This document shows positions 1 through 8,246 of a stretch of 61,926 nt of DNA, piece after piece. Position numbers and translations under genes: made by a program. The notes under the pieces were generated by a model. It saw only the letters and a program-made list of their open reading frames with translations. It was not told where the DNA came from and made no database searches. Location of the stretch: assembly GCF_013778455.1 (NCBI RefSeq), contig NZ_JACEHE010000039.1:1-61926 (forward strand), given 5' to 3'. This stretch comes from Streptomyces himalayensis subsp. himalayensis. Its GTDB lineage: Bacteria > Actinomycetota > Actinomycetes > Streptomycetales > Streptomycetaceae. Numbering within the stretch: position 1 is the first letter of the stretch; each line of letters opens with the position of its first letter.

Positions 1-214
1 GCCCCTATGTCAACCACCTTGTCCTAGAGCCCGTTTGGAGAATTTTCGGGTGGTCAACCTGGCACCGCTTGGCGTGTCGGTGTCACCGTCGGCACCAGCC
101 CTCGGCATGCAGGGGTAGTGATCGCCATGCCTCTGTGTGGGATGAACGCGGGGCGCAGTGGCGCAGGGGCGCGGTTGTCCCGCTCGCCCCTGCTCACCGC
201 CGGTGTACGCACCC
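1..214. other. Non-coding flank, no gene recognised
   Basis: This is the stretch downstream of the GH32 stop codon. I see no reading frame with recognisable protein similarity. The stretch GAGCCCGTTTGGAGAAT (27-43), preceded by CTA, could be an insertion-sequence end, but no partner repeat or transposase is visible, so it is not called as one. Confidence 0.3.
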
Positions 215-1522
215 TTATCCGGCGTCGGGCCAGGCCGCCGGGCCGGCCAGGCGCTCCGGTCGGGCGAGCTCCCACACTTCGGCCAGGCCGCCCGCCGCAG
301 CCGCGTCACCGTCCAGCCGCAGTTCGGCGACCTCGGTGACCCGCAGGTCGGACCACGTCCCCACCACGCCGCCGCGGAAGACCTCGACGATGCCCGCGTC
401 CCAGAACAGCCGCAGTGGTCCGTCGAGTCCGGCGAACGCCGCCAGGTCGACGGTCATCTCGGCGCCGTCCGGGGCACGAAGGGCGACTGTCCCCATGCCC
501 TCCGCCGCCGAGGCGTCAAGCACCAGCTCACCGGCAATCCTTCCCTCCTCGAGGCCGGATGCACCGGCCACCGGTACCGGCGTCGAGGTCAGCCGAAGCA
601 GGCTCAGCTCGGCGGCGGGCTCGCAGTGCAGGCGCCCGTGTCGCAGCGAGAGCTCGCGCGGCAAGGTCATGAAGCCGGTCGCCGGGCGGCCGAGGCCGGC
701 CGGGTCCTGATGGGTGCGTATCCAGCCGAACTGGATGCGTCGGCCGTCAGGCGCCCAGTACGACTGCGGGGCGTAGAAGCGGTCGCCCACATCCGCCACG
801 CCCGTCTCGCGCACCTCGAAGCCGGCATCCGACGCGGTGCCGGTCATCCACCACACCGCGGGCCCCTCCTCGCCGTCCTCGTGGATGACCGAGACCAACA
901 GTGCCCCCGCACCCTCCATGGCGAAGTAGTCCGGGCACTCCCACACCGCTCCCGGCACCTTCGAGGCGGCCCGGTCCACGAAGACACCGTCGTAGTCCCA
1001 CGCTCGCAGGTCGGCTGAGGACAGCGCGAACACCGAGCCCCCGTGCTCCCGGCGCGCGCCCGCGACGAGCTGCCGCCAGCGGCCGCCCTCGTGCCACACG
1101 CTGTGGTCGCGGAATTCGGTGATGTCGGCGGCGGGCGGAGCGGGCAGGAGAGGGTTGGCCGGGTCCTTGACGAAGCCCGACAGCCCGTCGTCGGCGGCAC
1201 GCGCCAGGCAGGGGAGCTGGGCGTCGCCGAGTACGCCGGTGTAGAGGATCGAGACACCGCCATCGTGTTCGAACGCGCAGCCGGAGAAGCAGGCCGTCGC
1301 GTCGTATGGCGCGGTCTGAGCCGGGCCGGGAAAGAGTGCCACCTCGTGCTCGGTCCAGGTGAGCAGGTCCGGGGAACTGGCATGGCCCCAGTGCTGGTTG
1401 GTGAACTCGGTGCCGTCCGGGTTGTACTGGTAGAAGAGGTGGTGCCGCCCTTGCCAGTGGACGAGCCCGTTGGGGTCGTTCATCCAGCCTTTCGCGGGGG
1501 CATAGTGGAGCCATGCAGGCAT
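215..1522 (-). CDS. Glycoside hydrolase family 32 beta-fructosidase
   Basis: Predicted retaining beta-fructofuranosidase (sucrose, kestose or inulin-type fructo-oligosaccharides) of about 435 residues, the usual size for a family 32 enzyme. The N terminus carries the sucrose-binding box WMNDPNG with nucleophile D16. The transition-state motif is FRD (R138-D139; RDH here rather than the usual RDP) and the acid/base motif is WECPD (E195). There is no signal peptide, so it probably acts in the cytoplasm on imported sugar. The ATG at 1522 is chosen because GAGAGGAA lies about 9 bases upstream; an in-frame ATG at 1540 has no ribosome site. It is divergent from the lacI-type gene, and the importer and GH13 genes lie beyond that gene. 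The exact substrate is not known. Confidence 0.9.
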   Translation of the reverse strand: MPAWLHYAPAKGWMNDPNGLVHWQGRHHLFYQYNPDGTEFTNQHWGHASSPDLLTWTEHEVALFPGPAQTAPYDATACFSGCAFEHDGGVSILYTGVLGDAQLPCLARAADDGLSGFVKDPANPLLPAPPAADITEFRDHSVWHEGGRWRQLVAGARREHGGSVFALSSADLRAWDYDGVFVDRAASKVPGAVWECPDYFAMEGAGALLVSVIHEDGEEGPAVWWMTGTASDAGFEVRETGVADVGDRFYAPQSYWAPDGRRIQFGWIRTHQDPAGLGRPATGFMTLPRELSLRHGRLHCEPAAELSLLRLTSTPVPVAGASGLEEGRIAGELVLDASAAEGMGTVALRAPDGAEMTVDLAAFAGLDGPLRLFWDAGIVEVFRGGVVGTWSDLRVTEVAELRLDGDAAAAGGLAEVWELARPERLAGPAAWPDAG

Positions 1523-1626
1523 ATCGAATGTTCCTCTCATTGCGTATGAAGTGTGATGAATGACGCACGGATTGATTGGCGCGGTGGACGGTTCTCAGGG
1601 GTGGGGGCGTCTCGTACTCTTGCGGC

Positions 1627-2685
1627 GTGTCAACCCATGAAGATCACCGACCGAAGGTGAGAAGACCGCGCCGTGCCGATGTCGCGCGCCTGGCCGGTGT
1701 CTCGCCCGCGACCGTCTCCTTCGTGCTCAACCGGACCGCCGGGCAGACGATCAGTGACGAGACGCGGCAGCGGGTCCTTCAGGCGGTCGCCGAACTCGAC
1801 TACCGCCCGAACAGGGCCGCGCAGGGGCTGCGTCAGGGACGAAGCGCGACCATCGGCTTCGTCAGCCACGACGTGGACTTCGGCGTGTTCGCGGCCTCCG
1901 CGATCAAGGGGGCGCACGAGGTGTCCATACGCCACGGCAATCTGCTGCTCCTGGTCAACACCGGTGGCTCGAACCGCCAAGCGGCGCAGCTGGTCGGTGA
2001 GCTGCTCGACCGGCAGGCCGACGCGCTGATCTTCGCCGCGTCCGGCACCAGGTCGGTGGTGCTCCCGGAGGGTGCCGGGCGGGTCCCGACGATCCTGCTG
2101 AACTGCTTCGTCCCGGATGACCCCACTCCGGCGATCCTGCCCGATGAGGTACGCGGCGGACGGGAGGCCACCCAGGCGCTGCTCGACCTCGGGCACCGGG
2201 ACATCGCCTACCTCACCGGCACGGTCAGCGCCTGGGCCACCAAGGCCAGGCTGCGCGGCTTCCGCGAGGCGCTGCGCGGTGCGGGACTCAATCCGCGCGA
2301 TCACACCGTGCTGTCCGGCAACTACCACGCCGACTCCGGTCACGAGCTGGTGCGGAAGCTGCTGCGGCGCGGCCTCCGGCCGACCGCGATCATGTGCGGC
2401 AACGACCGGATGGCCGTCGGTGCGCTCCTGGCGCTGCTGGAGGCCGGAATCCGCGTGCCCGAAGATGTGTCGGTCATGGGGTACGACGACCAGTTCCAGC
2501 TCGCGGCGGAGATCCGCCCGGCGCTGAGCACCGTAAGGCTGCCGTACGACGCGATGGGCCGCCTGGCCGCCGAGCAGCTGGCTGTGGGCGGGCCCGGCGT
2601 GCAGACCGGGCGCACCCTCGTGCACTGCCCGCTCGTGATGCGCGACTCCACAGCGGCCCCGGCCGGCGGGCCCGCCGGGGCCTGA
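1627..2685 (+). CDS. LacI-family transcriptional repressor
   Basis: LacI/GalR-type repressor of 352 residues. A helix-turn-helix (residues about 17-36; ADVARLAGVSPATVSFVLN) and hinge helix (around LDYRPNRAAQGLRQ) are followed by a periplasmic-binding-protein-like sensor domain with the family motif YRPN and the C-terminal signature MGYDD. The GTG at 1627 places the DNA-binding domain about 17 residues in; a longer in-frame start at 1576 adds an unconserved tail. It sits between the divergent GH32 gene and the downstream importer operon, and probably represses both until the sugar is present. A candidate operator is at 2782-2797. The GC-rich inverted repeat 2655-2682 overlaps its last codons and may end transcription. 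Confidence 0.92.
   Translation: MSTHEDHRPKVRRPRRADVARLAGVSPATVSFVLNRTAGQTISDETRQRVLQAVAELDYRPNRAAQGLRQGRSATIGFVSHDVDFGVFAASAIKGAHEVSIRHGNLLLLVNTGGSNRQAAQLVGELLDRQADALIFAASGTRSVVLPEGAGRVPTILLNCFVPDDPTPAILPDEVRGGREATQALLDLGHRDIAYLTGTVSAWATKARLRGFREALRGAGLNPRDHTVLSGNYHADSGHELVRKLLRRGLRPTAIMCGNDRMAVGALLALLEAGIRVPEDVSVMGYDDQFQLAAEIRPALSTVRLPYDAMGRLAAEQLAVGGPGVQTGRTLVHCPLVMRDSTAAPAGGPAGA
2655..2682 (+). terminator. GC-rich hairpin at the 3' end of the lacI-type gene
   Basis: GGCCCCGGC (2655-2663) pairs perfectly with GCCGGGGCC (2674-2682) around a 10-base GC-rich loop. It lies in the last codons of the repressor and just before the promoter of the importer operon, where it could insulate the two units. 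There is no T-run, as is common in Streptomyces. Confidence 0.4.
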
Positions 2686-2745
2686 GCCAGGCCGGCCCGG
2701 CGAACACACGCGGACATCCACGGATAACTCCCTCGTAACAACTTC

Positions 2746-2774
2746 TTGACGCATGAACAGGGGGCGGCTAACTT
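2746..2774 (+). promoter_or_regulatory. Sigma-70-type promoter of the sugar importer operon
   Basis: A -35 hexamer TTGACG (2746-2751) and a -10 hexamer TAACTT (2769-2774) are separated by exactly 17 bases. A start near 2781 would give a leader of about 124 bases before the binding-protein gene. Confidence 0.6.
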
Positions 2775-2781
2775 TCGGGCC

Positions 2782-2797
2782 ACTAACCCGAATTAGT
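2782..2797. promoter_or_regulatory. Putative LacI-family operator
   Basis: ACTAACCCGAATTAGT has inverted arms ACTAA/TTAGT with a central CCCGAA. It sits directly on the predicted transcription start of the importer operon, where a bound repressor would block initiation. The adjacent LacI-type protein is the obvious binder, by inference. Confidence 0.55.
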
Positions 2798-2904
2798 AGC
2801 CCGCCCCGGTGGGCTGGTGCAAGACCCGCGCCCGGCAGGCGAGGTCACCTCAGGTGAACGATGACGGCTGCCCCGCTGCCAGTTCACCCGCCAAGGAGGA
2901 ACAC

Positions 2905-4200
2905 ATGCCCACACGGAAGCTGGTTCTCGGCGTGAGCGCACTCAGCGCGCTCACGCTGCTCGCCACTGGTTGCTCATCCGGCTCCGACAGCAGCGCAAGC
3001 GGCCCGAAGACCATCACGATCTGGTCGAGTATGGACCAGCCGATCATCGACGGCCTCAAGGCCAAGCTCAATCCCCGGGCCAAGGCGCAGGGCATCACCG
3101 TCCAGTGGCGCAGGGTCGACAACATCAACCAGATCATCGTGCAGAAGGTGCAGGCCAACGACGCACCCGACATCGCGCTCCTGCCGCAGCCGGGCATCAT
3201 CAAGGACTTCGCGGCCAAGGGCAAGGTCACCGCGCTGGACGACGTCCTCGACCTCCCGGCACTGCAAAAGAGCATGACTGCGGGCACGTTGGACGTCGCC
3301 AAGGTCAATGGCAAGACCTACGGCCTGATGGTCAGCATGAACGTCAAGGGCCTGGTCTTCTACCCGAAGAAGGCGTTCGAGGCCGCCGGCTACACCGCTC
3401 CGAAGACCCTCGACGAGCTCAACACCCTCACGACGAAGATCAAGGCCGATGGGAAGACGCCCTGGTGCCTGGGCATCGAGTCCGGCACGGCAACCGGCTG
3501 GCCCGCCACCGACTGGTTCGAGAACCTGGTCCTGAAGTACGGCGGCATCGACAAGTACAACGAGTGGATCTCACACAAGACCAAGTTCGACTCGCCGCTG
3601 ATACGCCAGGCCGCCGCTCAGTTCCAGAAGATCGCCTTCACCGACGGCAACGTGCTCGGCGGCCGCAAGTCCATCGCCAGCAACGCCTTCGGCACCGCCG
3701 GCAACGCGATGTTCAAGAGCAAGCCCGGCTGCTACATGTACCAGCAGGGCAGCTTCATCACCGGCTTCTTCCCCAAGTCCGTCCAGAAGAACCTGGACTC
3801 CGAGGTCGGCGTCTTCGGTCTGCCTCCGGCGACGGCCGGCGGCGAGAACCCCGTCGAGGGCGGCGGCGACACCGCCTCCATCTACAAGGACAGTCCTGCC
3901 GCTCGGAAGGTCATGAAGCTGCTCGCGGCCACCGACCTCGGCACGACCGCGGCGAGCAACGGCTCTTCCTTCATCTCCCCGCACAAGGACTTCCCGCTCG
4001 GCGGCTACCCGCTGAAGACCACCCAGTCTATCGCCAAGGTCGCCTACGACTCCACCGGCTTCGCCTTCGACGCCTCCGACGCGATGCCTGCCGCGGTCGG
4101 TTCCGGAACATTCTGGAAGGAGATGACGGCCTGGATCTCCGGCCAGGAGTCGCTGGACGACGCCCTGAAGAACATCGACGCCAGCTGGCCGGCCAGCTGA
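2905..4200 (+). CDS. Sugar ABC transporter substrate-binding lipoprotein
   Basis: Extracytoplasmic solute-binding protein of 431 residues (family 1, MalE-like). The signal peptide ends in lipobox LATGC, with Cys23 the predicted lipidated residue, followed by a Ser/Gly-rich linker. The body has the usual features of oligosaccharide binders, including the segment GLMVSMNVKGLVFYPK. The ATG at 2905 has a near-perfect AAGGAGGA ribosome site 5-12 bases upstream; upstream in-frame codons belong to the leader. It is the first gene of an operon with two permeases and a GH13 enzyme. A 15-bp stem hairpin follows its stop codon, which would favour more binding protein than permease. No ATPase is encoded; a shared MsiK-type ATPase elsewhere is the likely energiser. 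Confidence 0.92.
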   Translation: MPTRKLVLGVSALSALTLLATGCSSGSDSSASGPKTITIWSSMDQPIIDGLKAKLNPRAKAQGITVQWRRVDNINQIIVQKVQANDAPDIALLPQPGIIKDFAAKGKVTALDDVLDLPALQKSMTAGTLDVAKVNGKTYGLMVSMNVKGLVFYPKKAFEAAGYTAPKTLDELNTLTTKIKADGKTPWCLGIESGTATGWPATDWFENLVLKYGGIDKYNEWISHKTKFDSPLIRQAAAQFQKIAFTDGNVLGGRKSIASNAFGTAGNAMFKSKPGCYMYQQGSFITGFFPKSVQKNLDSEVGVFGLPPATAGGENPVEGGGDTASIYKDSPAARKVMKLLAATDLGTTAASNGSSFISPHKDFPLGGYPLKTTQSIAKVAYDSTGFAFDASDAMPAAVGSGTFWKEMTAWISGQESLDDALKNIDASWPAS

Positions 4201-4214
4201 TCACCACGCGGAAG

Positions 4215-4256
4215 GGCCACGGAGGGCGGCCGCAGTCGCGTCCGCCCTCCGTGGCC
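4215..4256 (+). terminator. 15-bp stem hairpin between binding-protein and permease genes
   Basis: GGCCACGGAGGGCGG (4215-4229) pairs perfectly with 4242-4256 across a 12-base loop, 14 bases after the binding-protein stop and 46 bases before the permease start. It could protect the 3' end of the upstream mRNA or terminate part of the transcription. Confidence 0.75.
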
Positions 4257-4302
4257 GCCGAACCGACCCGACAACAACTGGTGTTCGAGGAAAGGAACCG
4301 CC

Positions 4303-5283
4303 GTGGTCAGCCAAGTGCTCTCGACGGTGCTCACGGTGCTGGCGGGCATCGCCGCCGCCCTGGCCGTCTACTGGGTGCTCAACAAGCTCGCCGAGGCCCT
4401 GCCGGGCCGCTGGGAGAACCTGGTCAAGCCCTATTTCTACGTCGCGCCGGCGGTCGCGGCGATCGGGGTCTACCTGGTGTACCCCACGGTCATCACCGTC
4501 ATCAACAGCTTCAAGAGCAGCGACGGCTCGCGCCTCGTCGGCCTGGACAACTTCGGCAAGCTCCTCGAGACACCGGCCTTCCGTCAGACCCTCCTCAACA
4601 CACTGCTGTGGATAGCCATCGTCCCCGCCGCCTGCATAGTGGTGGGCCTGCTCGTCGCCACGCTCGCCGACCGCCTGACACCCCGGGCCGAGAAGGCGGC
4701 CAAGACCATCATCTTCATGCCCATGGCCATCAGCGCCGTGGGCTCTGCCACGGTATGGCGCTTCATGTACGCTACCCAGCCCGCCGGCACTCCGCAGACC
4801 GGCCTGCTGAACGGCATCGTCACCGCCTTCGGCCACGACCCCGTTCCCTGGCTCCAGCAGAGCACCCTGCACGCCAACAGCCTGCTGCTCATGGTCATGC
4901 TGCTGTGGGGACAGGCGGGCTTCTCCATGGTGCTGCTGTCCGCGGCCATCAAGGGCGTCCCCGCTGAGACCCTTGAGGCGGCCCGCCTGGACGGCGCGGG
5001 CGAGCTGCGGATCTTCTGGCGGATCATCATCCCGCAGATCCGCGGGACGGTCATCACGGTGTTCGTCACCATCCTCATCACCGTCATGAAGATCTTCGAC
5101 GTGATCTACGTGATGACCAACGGGGCCTTCAACACCAACGTCGTCGGCCTTGAGTTCTTCAACCAGCTCTACACGAACTACAACTACGGCTACGCGTCGG
5201 CGATCGTCGTCATGCTGCTCATCGCCATCGTGCCGATCATGATCTACCAGATTCGCCACTTCAGGGCGGAGGAGTCGGCATGA
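4303..5283 (+). CDS. Sugar ABC transporter permease, MalF type
   Basis: Inner-membrane permease subunit of 326 residues with about six or seven membrane helices, starting with an extra N-terminal helix (residues about 5-30). The cytoplasmic EAA loop, which contacts the ATPase, reads EAARLDGAGELRIF near residues 226-239. GTG at 4303 follows a GAGGAAAGG ribosome site. It is translationally coupled to the next permease, whose ATG overlaps its TGA. With its partner it forms the channel for the oligosaccharide bound by the upstream lipoprotein. Confidence 0.92.
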   Translation: MVSQVLSTVLTVLAGIAAALAVYWVLNKLAEALPGRWENLVKPYFYVAPAVAAIGVYLVYPTVITVINSFKSSDGSRLVGLDNFGKLLETPAFRQTLLNTLLWIAIVPAACIVVGLLVATLADRLTPRAEKAAKTIIFMPMAISAVGSATVWRFMYATQPAGTPQTGLLNGIVTAFGHDPVPWLQQSTLHANSLLLMVMLLWGQAGFSMVLLSAAIKGVPAETLEAARLDGAGELRIFWRIIIPQIRGTVITVFVTILITVMKIFDVIYVMTNGAFNTNVVGLEFFNQLYTNYNYGYASAIVVMLLIAIVPIMIYQIRHFRAEESA

Positions 5284-6212
5284 CCACCCAGACGACCCCC
5301 ACGATCACTCCGGCGGCACCGCGCCGCGGCCGCCTCATCCGGCGAGACGCCCAGGCGTCCCGCGGCATGACCGGCAGGCGCAGCCCCTTCCCGGTCAAGC
5401 TGAGCGTGCTGTTCGTGTGCGCCCTGTGGATCGTGCCCACCCTCGGGGTGGTCATCACGTCCTTCCGCAGCGTCGACGCCGCGAACTCCAGCGGCTGGTG
5501 GACCCTGCTGGCCCACCCCGGCGGACTGGCCGACCTGACCACTGGCAACTACTCGAAGGCCATCGAGCAGGGCGAACTCGGCTCGGCCTTCTTCAACAGC
5601 GTAGCCATCACGCTCCCGGCCGTCTTCCTGCCGATCCTCATCGCCGCCTTCGCCGCCTACGCCTTCACCTTCATGACGTTCAAGGGACGTGACGTCCTCT
5701 TCATCGTCATCGTGAGCCTGCTCGTCGTACCGAACTACGTCGCGTTCGTCCCGATCATCAAGCTCTACTCCTCCGTGCACCTGAACGGCACCTTCCCTGC
5801 CGCCTGGCTCGCTCACATAGGCTTCGCCATGTCGCTGGCCATCTACATACTGCGCAACTACATGGCGACCCTGCCCAAGGACGTCGTCGAGTCGGCCAAG
5901 ATCGACGGCGCGAGCCACTTCCAGACCTTCTACCGGCTGATCCTGCCGATGTCGGCTCCCGCGCTGGCGTCCTTCGCGATCTTCCAGTTCCTCTGGGTCT
6001 GGAACGACCTGCTCGTCGCCCTGATCTTCGTGGGCCCCGGCGACAAGCAGCCGATCACGATCGCGGCCAACAGCCTGCTGGGACAGCAGGGCACGGGATG
6101 GGAGCTCGTGACGGCCGGCGGCCTGTTCTCCATGCTCGTTCCGATCCTGGTCTTCCTGACCCTGCAACGGTACTTCGTCCGCGGCCTCACCAGCGGAGCC
6201 GTCAAGGGCTGA
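5280..6212 (+). CDS. Sugar ABC transporter permease, MalG type
   Basis: Second permease subunit of 310 residues with about six membrane helices after a basic, Thr/Pro-rich cytoplasmic tail (residues 1-38). The EAA loop reads ESAKIDGASHFQTFYRL, the MalG-type form. Its ATG overlaps the stop of the upstream permease (ATGA), implying coupled translation. The C terminus RYFVRGLTSGAVKG is typical of the family. A long inverted repeat follows directly, before the GH13 gene. Confidence 0.92.
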   Translation: MTTQTTPTITPAAPRRGRLIRRDAQASRGMTGRRSPFPVKLSVLFVCALWIVPTLGVVITSFRSVDAANSSGWWTLLAHPGGLADLTTGNYSKAIEQGELGSAFFNSVAITLPAVFLPILIAAFAAYAFTFMTFKGRDVLFIVIVSLLVVPNYVAFVPIIKLYSSVHLNGTFPAAWLAHIGFAMSLAIYILRNYMATLPKDVVESAKIDGASHFQTFYRLILPMSAPALASFAIFQFLWVWNDLLVALIFVGPGDKQPITIAANSLLGQQGTGWELVTAGGLFSMLVPILVFLTLQRYFVRGLTSGAVKG

Positions 6213-6220
6213 GACGAGCC

Positions 6221-6258
6221 GTGGCTCCTGGCACCGAACGGACGGTGCCGGGAGCCAC
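6221..6258 (+). terminator. 16-bp stem hairpin between permease and GH13 genes
   Basis: GTGGCTCCTGGCACCG (6221-6236) pairs with 6243-6258 across a 6-base loop; one position (6229/6250) is a T-G wobble. It lies 9 bases after the permease stop and about 68 bases before the GH13 start. It is the second strong hairpin inside this operon. Confidence 0.75.
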
Positions 6259-6325
6259 GTACGACGCTGCCGCAGTCTCCGTCCTCACCCCCACACGCAC
6301 ACCGAACAGTCAGGAACCCAGCAAA

Positions 6326-7960
6326 GTGCGCACCACAACCGACTCCTGGTGGCGCTCCGCCGTGATCTACCAGGTGTACATACGCAGCTTCGCCGACGGT
6401 GACGGCGACGGCACCGGCGACATCGCCGGCCTCCGCTCTCACCTGCCCTACCTGGCCCACCTCGGCGTGGACGCCATCTGGATCAACCCCTGGTACCCCT
6501 CACCGCTGGCCGATGGGGGCTACGATGTCTCGGACTACCGCGACATCCACCCTGACTTCGGCGCTCTCGACGAGGCCAAGCAGCTGATCGTGGAGGCTCA
6601 CGAACTCGGCCTGCGCGTGATCCTGGACATCGTCCCCAACCACACCTCGGACCAGCATTTCTGGTTTCAGCAGGCGTTGGCCGCGAGGCCCGGCTCCCCG
6701 GAGCGGGAGCGGTACATCTTCCGCGAGGGGCGAGGCGAGGACGGCTCCCTGCCGCCCAACGACTGGCACGCGGCCTTCGGCGGCCCCGCCTGGACCAGGA
6801 CTTCCGACGGCCAGTGGTACCTGCACCTGTTCGCCCCCGAACAGCCCGACCTGAACTGGGACAACCCCGAGGTCCGCGCCGAGTTCGAGTCGATCCTGCG
6901 CTTCTGGTTCGATCTCGGCGTCGACGGTTTCCGCATCGACGTCGCCCACGGCATGGTCAAGGACCCCGCCCTGCCGGAACTCGGCCTGCCGGAGTTCTGC
7001 GTTATGCCAGATGAGGGTCAGGAAAACCACCCGCACTGGGACCGCGACGGCGTCCACGACATCTTCCGCAGTTGGCGCGCTGTCGCCGACAGTTACCCCG
7101 ACCGCCGCGTCTTCGTCGCCGAGGCCCACGTCCGCCCCGGCCGCCTCGCCCATTACCTCCGCCCTGACGAACTCCACATGGCCTTCAACTTCGACTTCCT
7201 CAAGTCTCCCTTGGATGCCGACAAGTTGCGTACGGTCATCGACCGCAGCATCAACGACCTCGCCGCCGTCGGCGCCCCCGCCACCTGGGTCCTGTCCAAC
7301 CACGACGAGACTCGCCACGTCACCCGCTACGGCCGCGCCTACACCGGCGTGACGACGCGGATGCGCGACCAGGGACACCCCTCCTCCGACCGCACCCTGG
7401 GCACCCGCCGCGCCCGCGCCGCCGCCCTGCTCATGCTGGCCCTGCCCGGCGGCGCGTACATCTACCAGGGCGAGGAACTGGGCCTGTACGAGGTCGAAGA
7501 CCTCCCCGAGTCGGTCCTCCAGGACCCCACATGGGAACGCTCCGGCCACACCGTACGAGGCCGAGACGGCTGCCGCGTCCCCCTCCCCTGGACCGGCGAC
7601 ACCCCGCCCTTCGGCTTCGGCCCAGCCGGGTCCACCCCCTGGCTCCCGCAGCCCGAGGACTGGAAGTCCTACACCGCCGAAGCCAACCAGGCCGACCCCA
7701 CCTCCATGCTCCACCTCTACCGCGACGCCCTGCGTCTGCGCCGCACCAACGCGGGCCTGAGCGGCGAGGAGTTCCGCTGGCTGGACAGCCCGGACGGCAC
7801 GCTCCTCTTCGGACGAGGCAACGGCCTGCTGTGCGCGGTCAACCTCTCCGACGAGCCGGTCCCGCTCCCCGGCGCCTGCAGTCCCCTCCTCGTATCAGAA
7901 CCGCTCGACGACAACGGGCTACTGCCTCCGGACACCACGATCTGGCTGTACGAGGACTGA
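6326..7960 (+). CDS. GH13 alpha-glucosidase / oligo-glucosidase
   Basis: Alpha-amylase-superfamily hydrolase of 544 residues without a signal peptide, so probably cytoplasmic. The (beta/alpha)8 signature is complete: IVPNHTS (residues 103-109), GFRIDVAHG with nucleophile D205, VFVAEAH with acid/base E266, and VLSNHDETRH with D327. The opening WWRSAVIYQVYIRSFADGDGDG is typical of the oligo-1,6/alpha-glucosidase subgroup. GTG at 6326 is chosen for the AGGAA about 9 bases upstream; the longer open frame overlaps the hairpin. As the last gene of the importer operon it probably cleaves the glucosyl part of the imported sugar while the GH32 enzyme removes fructosyl units. Confidence 0.9.
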   Translation: MRTTTDSWWRSAVIYQVYIRSFADGDGDGTGDIAGLRSHLPYLAHLGVDAIWINPWYPSPLADGGYDVSDYRDIHPDFGALDEAKQLIVEAHELGLRVILDIVPNHTSDQHFWFQQALAARPGSPERERYIFREGRGEDGSLPPNDWHAAFGGPAWTRTSDGQWYLHLFAPEQPDLNWDNPEVRAEFESILRFWFDLGVDGFRIDVAHGMVKDPALPELGLPEFCVMPDEGQENHPHWDRDGVHDIFRSWRAVADSYPDRRVFVAEAHVRPGRLAHYLRPDELHMAFNFDFLKSPLDADKLRTVIDRSINDLAAVGAPATWVLSNHDETRHVTRYGRAYTGVTTRMRDQGHPSSDRTLGTRRARAAALLMLALPGGAYIYQGEELGLYEVEDLPESVLQDPTWERSGHTVRGRDGCRVPLPWTGDTPPFGFGPAGSTPWLPQPEDWKSYTAEANQADPTSMLHLYRDALRLRRTNAGLSGEEFRWLDSPDGTLLFGRGNGLLCAVNLSDEPVPLPGACSPLLVSEPLDDNGLLPPDTTIWLYED

Positions 7961-8246
7961 TGAACCACAACGGCGGGGCGCACCTGCCGACATCCGCGCG
8001 CACCCAGATCTGGCCGAATCCGCCAAGGCCTGTCCGGTGTTCCTCCCTGCCCACGAACGGGGCATGCCCGCGGCGCCGGTAATTCAGTAGCTCATGCCCC
8101 ACCTGGGCGATACGGTCCACCCATGCGCTGATCTCCTGGGCGGCGGCCGAGTGCCGCCGCGGACGGTGCGGGTGCGACCCCGGCAGACCGGGGCCGTCCC
8201 TGCAGGTACGCCCCCGTCGCCTTCCTTGCACTCCGGAGATCACCCG
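7961..8246. other. Intergenic region with a perfect 8-bp hairpin
   Basis: The region follows the sugar operon. GCGGCGGC (8140-8147) pairs perfectly with GCCGCCGC (8153-8160) across a 5-base loop. This may be the operon terminator, or a leader structure about 90 bases before the nucleotidyltransferase gene. On the minus strand (about 7985-8160) a short frame containing DRIAQVGHELLNY looks weakly protein-like and might be a gene remnant. Confidence 0.4.

Noticed and set aside
27..43. Possible insertion-sequence terminal repeat GAGCCCGTTTGGAGAAT
   Set aside because: No inverted partner, target duplication or transposase is visible in the window.
2970..4967. Long plus-strand open frame of 665 codons across the binding-protein and permease genes
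   Set aside because: It is a shadow frame rich in Arg, Gln and His, typical of GC-rich DNA, and overlaps two well-supported genes.
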